NCBI GenBank assembly: GCA_949740695.1
Contig: CATJIY010000061.1
Location: 1 to 8,078 of the forward strand
Direction: 5' to 3'
DNA: 8,078 bases
From: an uncultured Eubacteriales bacterium
GTDB taxonomy: Bacteria > Bacillota > Clostridia > Oscillospirales > Butyricicoccaceae
Numbering within the stretch: position 1 is the stretch's first letter; every line of letters starts with the position of its first letter. Shown piece by piece: positions 5,077 to 8,078 of this stretch. Made by a program: the position numbers and the translations under genes. The notes beneath the pieces are model-generated. The model ran no database searches. It was not told the DNA's origin and worked only from the letters and a program-made list of their open reading frames with translations.

Positions 5077-5760
5077 TTATTGTTCCTCCAGCAGCGCAGT
5101 CAAAGTTTGCTGCCCCTGACGATAAAGAGGAGAAACCTCCTCATACAGCTGCCGGTAAAAGGCATCCGCTGCGGCCTGCCGCCGGCATGCCAGCTCGGAC
5201 CCTCTCTGAGTGTAAAACCGCTGGGAGAGCCCCTTCAGTTTAAAATGATATTCCTGGAAGAAAGAAGGCGAATCGTCCCGTGCGCCGTTCGAAACCTGCC
5301 CGTCGGGGAGCCGGGTATATAGGGGAGAGCCGGCCTTTCCCTGATAAAGCAAGGTGCGGGCGATACCGGTGGCGCCGCACACATCCAACTTGTCGGCGTC
5401 AAACAGGATTTTGGCTTCCAGGCTTTCCGGCGGCCGGTCTGCCCGGTAGCGGTGAGTTTGGATACAGGCTTTCACCCTGCCGGACCACTGGGTGTTAAAC
5501 CCATGGCCGGTTAAAAAGGAAAAGGCTTTTTCTCCGCCTATGATGGCATGGCATACCGTGGGATTTTCAAATTGCTCCCTGCGGCCGATGTCATGGAGCA
5601 GACAGGCTGCGGTCAGCAGATCCAGGTCGGCGCCCGGCTCGGTTTTTGCGATATCCAAGGCGTAATAAAGCACGCGATAAATGTGCTCCTGGTCGTGAGC
5701 GCTATCCTCCATACAACAAAGCATATAATCTTTCAGCAAATTATAAATTTCCCTCGTCAT
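5077..5760 (-). CDS. HD-domain phosphohydrolase
   Basis: A 227-residue cytosolic protein with an intact HD metal-binding domain. H26 (in AHDQEHIYRV), the H56-D57 pair (LLHDIGR), H103 (QTHRYR) and D123 (LFDADKLD) match the spacing of the HD superfamily's metal ligands. The FDADKLDVCGATGIARTL stretch at 120-137 resembles YedJ/YpgQ-type proteins, for which nucleotide pyrophosphohydrolase activity has been described, so a small phosphorylated nucleotide is a plausible but unproven substrate. The Arg-rich C-terminal helices (about 178-227) complete a usual family length. The start at 5760 follows CGGAGAG at about 9 bases. It lies 96 bases after the methyltransferase gene on the same strand and is probably its operon partner. 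A 16-codon reading frame with a strong ribosome binding site sits in that gap (5776-5826). Confidence 0.9.
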   Translation of the reverse strand: MTREIYNLLKDYMLCCMEDSAHDQEHIYRVLYYALDIAKTEPGADLDLLTAACLLHDIGRREQFENPTVCHAIIGGEKAFSFLTGHGFNTQWSGRVKACIQTHRYRADRPPESLEAKILFDADKLDVCGATGIARTLLYQGKAGSPLYTRLPDGQVSNGARDDSPSFFQEYHFKLKGLSQRFYTQRGSELACRRQAAADAFYRQLYEEVSPLYRQGQQTLTALLEEQ

Positions 5761-5856
5761 AAAACCGCTCTCCGGTTAAATTTGAATGGATCGGGGAAAA
5801 CGACTTCCTCCATTTCCTCTTTTCATGGAGTTGCCCTCCGTTCATCAGATGATCTT

Positions 5857-6858
5857 CTAAGGCTTGCTGGCCATCAGCACATTCCGCACGATGGCTTGAT
5901 CTACCCGGTGCTCCAGCCCTTCCAGCGGGGGCAGAACGGTAAAGCCCGCTTTTTCCATCGCCGCTGCCAGTTGTTTTCGGGAGGTGGTCAGCCGGTTATA
6001 GGCCAACGCCGCGCCGCCGCCGGGCCGCAAACACTCCAGCCAGCCGGGGGCGGACCGCTCTACTAGCGAAACGGCGCTCCGCTGCAAACCGCTCTGGCCG
6101 GCGGAGCCATGCTGTACGCCATAGGGCAGATCGCAGGCCAGCAGGTCAGCGGATTTTTTCCTTAGCAGTTGGGGACATCGTTGGCAATCGCTGTGGAAAA
6201 AGGTCATTCGCCGGACGTCGCCCCGGTCCCAGGCGTCTTTTTTGACGGCATAGTCGATAAAAACCGCCTGGGCGATGGACTTGCCGTTTTGGGAGCGTTT
6301 TTCCTGGGTGCGTTTGTGTTTGTACCGGCCGGTTTGCAGAAATTTGATAAAATAATCAATTCCCCGGCGCACCGGCTGATCCTGCGCCTCTAGCCCGACA
6401 GCGTTCCATCCTCGGATAGCGGCTTCAAACAGGGTCGTTCCCTGGCCGCACATAGGGTCCAGAAGGGTAGGGCAGGGCCGCAGTCCGGCACTGGCATGAA
6501 CCGCCAGATTCACCAGCAGGCGGGTGAACTGTTCGTTGGTTTTACCAGGATATTTTAGAATGGTATTCAAACGATCAGGAAGATGCCGCCATTCGGGCGG
6601 GGTGACCGGTCGGAACAGGTCCTCTTCCTCCAGTGAAAACAAAGCAAAGAACAGAGAGCTTTTGGCGCACGCGGTCAATTCGTCCTCGTTCAGCGGTTGA
6701 AGGCAGGAAAGAGAAAGGGCTGGCTGACCGCAGAGGACAGCCTCTTGAATCTGACAGCCGGGCAGCAACAAAGAAAGCTCAGCCAACCCCGCCCCGCCGG
6801 CGGCGTCCAGATAGACCCGGCTATGTCTGGGATTTTTCAGCAGTAAGTAATTATACAT
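5857..6858 (-). CDS. Trm11/UPF0020-type SAM-dependent nucleic-acid methyltransferase
   Basis: A 333-residue protein with a C-terminal Rossmann methyltransferase domain. DPMCGQGTTLFEA at 134-146 is the SAM-binding loop, GLE at 155-157 ends the next strand, and DLPYG at 243-247 is the (D/N)PPY-type catalytic motif of amino-group methyltransferases. This pattern fits the family that methylates guanine N2 in tRNA or rRNA; the exact base cannot be assigned. The first 100 residues are much shorter than a full THUMP-containing arm, and I see no THUMP signature. A Lys/Arg/Gln-rich insertion at 178-193 could contact RNA. The start overlaps the stop of the YcxB-like gene within the 8-base string ATGTATAA (6851-6858). 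There is no clear ribosome binding site, so translation is probably coupled to the upstream gene. Confidence 0.87.
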   Translation of the reverse strand: MYNYLLLKNPRHSRVYLDAAGGAGLAELSLLLPGCQIQEAVLCGQPALSLSCLQPLNEDELTACAKSSLFFALFSLEEEDLFRPVTPPEWRHLPDRLNTILKYPGKTNEQFTRLLVNLAVHASAGLRPCPTLLDPMCGQGTTLFEAAIRGWNAVGLEAQDQPVRRGIDYFIKFLQTGRYKHKRTQEKRSQNGKSIAQAVFIDYAVKKDAWDRGDVRRMTFFHSDCQRCPQLLRKKSADLLACDLPYGVQHGSAGQSGLQRSAVSLVERSAPGWLECLRPGGGAALAYNRLTTSRKQLAAAMEKAGFTVLPPLEGLEHRVDQAIVRNVLMASKP

Positions 6859-7372
6859 TCATGAAGAATACCGGAACGCCGGATTTTTCGGTGAGGAACT
6901 GGCCGAAGCTGGCGGCGTCCCCCTGGGTGAAATGCGCTTTTGAAAGGATGTGGGCCATGCGCACATCGGTATAGACAAAATAATAATTGGGAGTCTCCAC
7001 GATACGTTTGAGATCCCCATAGGAGATCTGTTCGTTTTGGCCGGGATAGGTCACCGAGAAACTTTCCTCCCCAAAACGGTAGTCAATATGCATTTGAATA
7101 TCTTGAGCGCTTTTCACCAGGCGGCGTTTCATGCGCCAAAGGCCCAGGGGTTGGGAAAAGACGCACAGCGCTCCCACCAGAATGGTAATGAGATAGAGGG
7201 CTTTGGGTCCTTGCCGGATAACTGCCAGCACGCCGCCAGCGGTAATCAAAAGACCGATAATCGCTGAGACCGCCTTGGTTATTGGCGTAGCTCGACCCTC
7301 CATATGCACTTTGGCATAGACGCGATATGCCTCCTGGTCGTGGCGGGTGTTGACAATATAAAGAAGCTTCAT
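6851..7372 (-). CDS. YcxB-like two-helix membrane protein
   Basis: A 173-residue protein resembling the YcxB-like family of small membrane proteins, whose function is unknown. After a soluble N-terminus (1-33) come two hydrophobic segments at about 34-52 and 58-76. A cytoplasmic domain follows in which ISYGDLKRIVETPNYYFVYTD (116-136) is the typical PH-like strand pattern of the family, continuing to AHILSKAHFTQGDAASFGQFL. The start at 7372 is set by AAAGGAG about 8 bases upstream. The reading frame is open back to 7480, but that extension lacks a ribosome binding site and looks non-coding. It is the first gene of an apparent operon with the methyltransferase (8-base overlap) and HD genes. Confidence 0.82.
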   Translation of the reverse strand: MKLLYIVNTRHDQEAYRVYAKVHMEGRATPITKAVSAIIGLLITAGGVLAVIRQGPKALYLITILVGALCVFSQPLGLWRMKRRLVKSAQDIQMHIDYRFGEESFSVTYPGQNEQISYGDLKRIVETPNYYFVYTDVRMAHILSKAHFTQGDAASFGQFLTEKSGVPVFFMNV

Positions 7373-7451
7373 AAAAGTGGACTCCTTTTTGATTGGGTTT
7401 CCTAAAAGATAAGATTCTTTTCGAAAAGGTTTTTCCTGATGGAGAAAACCA

Positions 7452-7480
7452 AAAATAAAACATGGTCTTTTTTGAGGCAA
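7452..7480 (-). promoter_or_regulatory. Weak promoter candidate for the YcxB-methyltransferase-HD operon
   Basis: On the minus strand TTGCCT (7480-7475) and TATTTT (7457-7452) are separated by 17 bases; each matches consensus at four of six positions. Transcription would start near 7445, with a leader of about 70 bases to the start at 7372. The rest of the gap from 7481 to 7651 shows no gene and no convincing terminator for the upstream transporter. Confidence 0.28.
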
Positions 7481-7651
7481 AGGGGCAATCCTCCCTCAGA
7501 ATTCTCATTTTTTATCCTATCAAGGAAGGATGGCTTGGAAGATTTCCAGTTACGATTTTATCAAGTTGCGCATATCGGATAAATTTTGGACGTTTTGTTT
7601 TCCAATAGAAATCCCATAAAGGGGAATCTTTCTTGTTTTGCGGGTTTGGGC

Positions 7652-8078
7652 TTATGCCAATTGTTCTTCTTCCTTGGAGATATCCCGCAGCCGGCCTCGA
7701 ATGGGGGCAAACTTCAGGTAATAAATGACAAAGAACACGCTGGTGATCGCCCAGCTGATCTGATAGCAACAAACGGTATACTCCAATATGCGGGGCAGAA
7801 GGGGCGCGATGAGCTTTACCCAGAGGACGCGAACGCCGCATACGCCCACGCATACCATGACGGTGGGGATGATGCTGTCGCCCACTGCTCGCAGCGCAGA
7901 GGATAGCACCGCGATGCATACATAGGTGAAGAAGAACAAAACCTGGAACTGCATGATTTCGGTGGCGCGCTGGATGACCGCTGAGTTGTCCGTGAACAAA
8001 ACGGTGAGATATCCGCCGAAGAAGTACAGCAGGCCGCTGATGAAAAAAGTGATCAAAAAGCCCATCACTAAGCAAACT
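7652..8078 (-). CDS. MATE-family multidrug/Na+ antiporter, C-terminal part (5' end beyond the window)
   Basis: The frame is open to the right edge (codons for V-C-L precede the first internal GTG at 8068), so only the last 141 or so residues of a protein that usually has about 450 are present. Visible are about four hydrophobic segments: GFLITFFISGLLYFFGGY, the IMQFQVLFFFTYVCIAVLSSAL region, IIPTVMVCVGVCGVRVLW, and CCYQISWAITSVFFVIYYLKF. LRAVGDSIIP between the second and third is a recurring MATE signature where the family usually has a Gly-rich loop. A charged tail, KEEEQLA, ends it. MATE proteins expel cationic drugs or metabolites in exchange for Na+ or H+. Substrate cannot be inferred. 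It is followed by a 279-base gap, so it is likely a separate transcript from the YcxB operon. Confidence 0.85.
   Translation of the reverse strand, partial: VCLVMGFLITFFISGLLYFFGGYLTVLFTDNSAVIQRATEIMQFQVLFFFTYVCIAVLSSALRAVGDSIIPTVMVCVGVCGVRVLWVKLIAPLLPRILEYTVCCYQISWAITSVFFVIYYLKFAPIRGRLRDISKEEEQLA

Noticed and set aside
5548..6066. 172-codon plus-strand frame across the HD and methyltransferase genes
   Set aside because: It is a shadow of two motif-complete minus-strand genes, with no ribosome binding site or recognisable domain.

Overview
The window looks like ordinary chromosomal DNA from a Firmicute of the class Clostridia, probably a gut Oscillospirales/Ruminococcaceae-type organism. That is an inference from moderate GC content, strong AAAGGAG-type ribosome binding sites and gene families typical of that group. 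There is no IS element, phage gene, tRNA, rRNA or CRISPR array.

Layout. Bases 1-183 are a regulatory region with two stacked promoter-like signals. They lead into a plus-strand XRE-type regulator with a two-helix membrane tail (184-693). A bidirectional terminator (755-777) separates it from a convergent minus-strand VanY-type (M15B) D,D-carboxypeptidase lipoprotein (846-1697). Upstream of that gene is a 413-base non-coding stretch. It holds a TATAAT box, a multi-stem RNA-like structure (1761-1863) placed exactly where the leader transcript would begin, and two terminator-like hairpins. Next comes a minus-strand Arc-type ribbon-helix-helix protein (2111-2314), whose AT-rich upstream region contains dyads that could be its operator. 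A second VanY-type carboxypeptidase, anchored by a membrane helix instead of a lipid, runs on the plus strand (2608-3471).

The right half is all minus strand. In transcription order it holds the C-terminal end of a MATE-type efflux transporter (7652 to the window edge), a YcxB-like membrane protein (6851-7372), a Trm11/UPF0020-type nucleic-acid methyltransferase whose start overlaps the YcxB stop (5857-6858), an HD-domain phosphohydrolase (5077-5760), and, after a 391-base gap, an M20D amidohydrolase (3507-4685). The gap contains a perfect 9-bp hairpin and a long-range inverted repeat.

How the genes fit together. The two M15B enzymes probably trim terminal D-alanine from peptidoglycan stem peptides outside the membrane, and one RHH regulator lies between them. 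The YcxB, methyltransferase and HD genes look like a housekeeping operon. The most interesting item is the structured leader of the first carboxypeptidase gene, which I cannot assign to a known riboswitch class. No whole new defence or metabolic system is visible.
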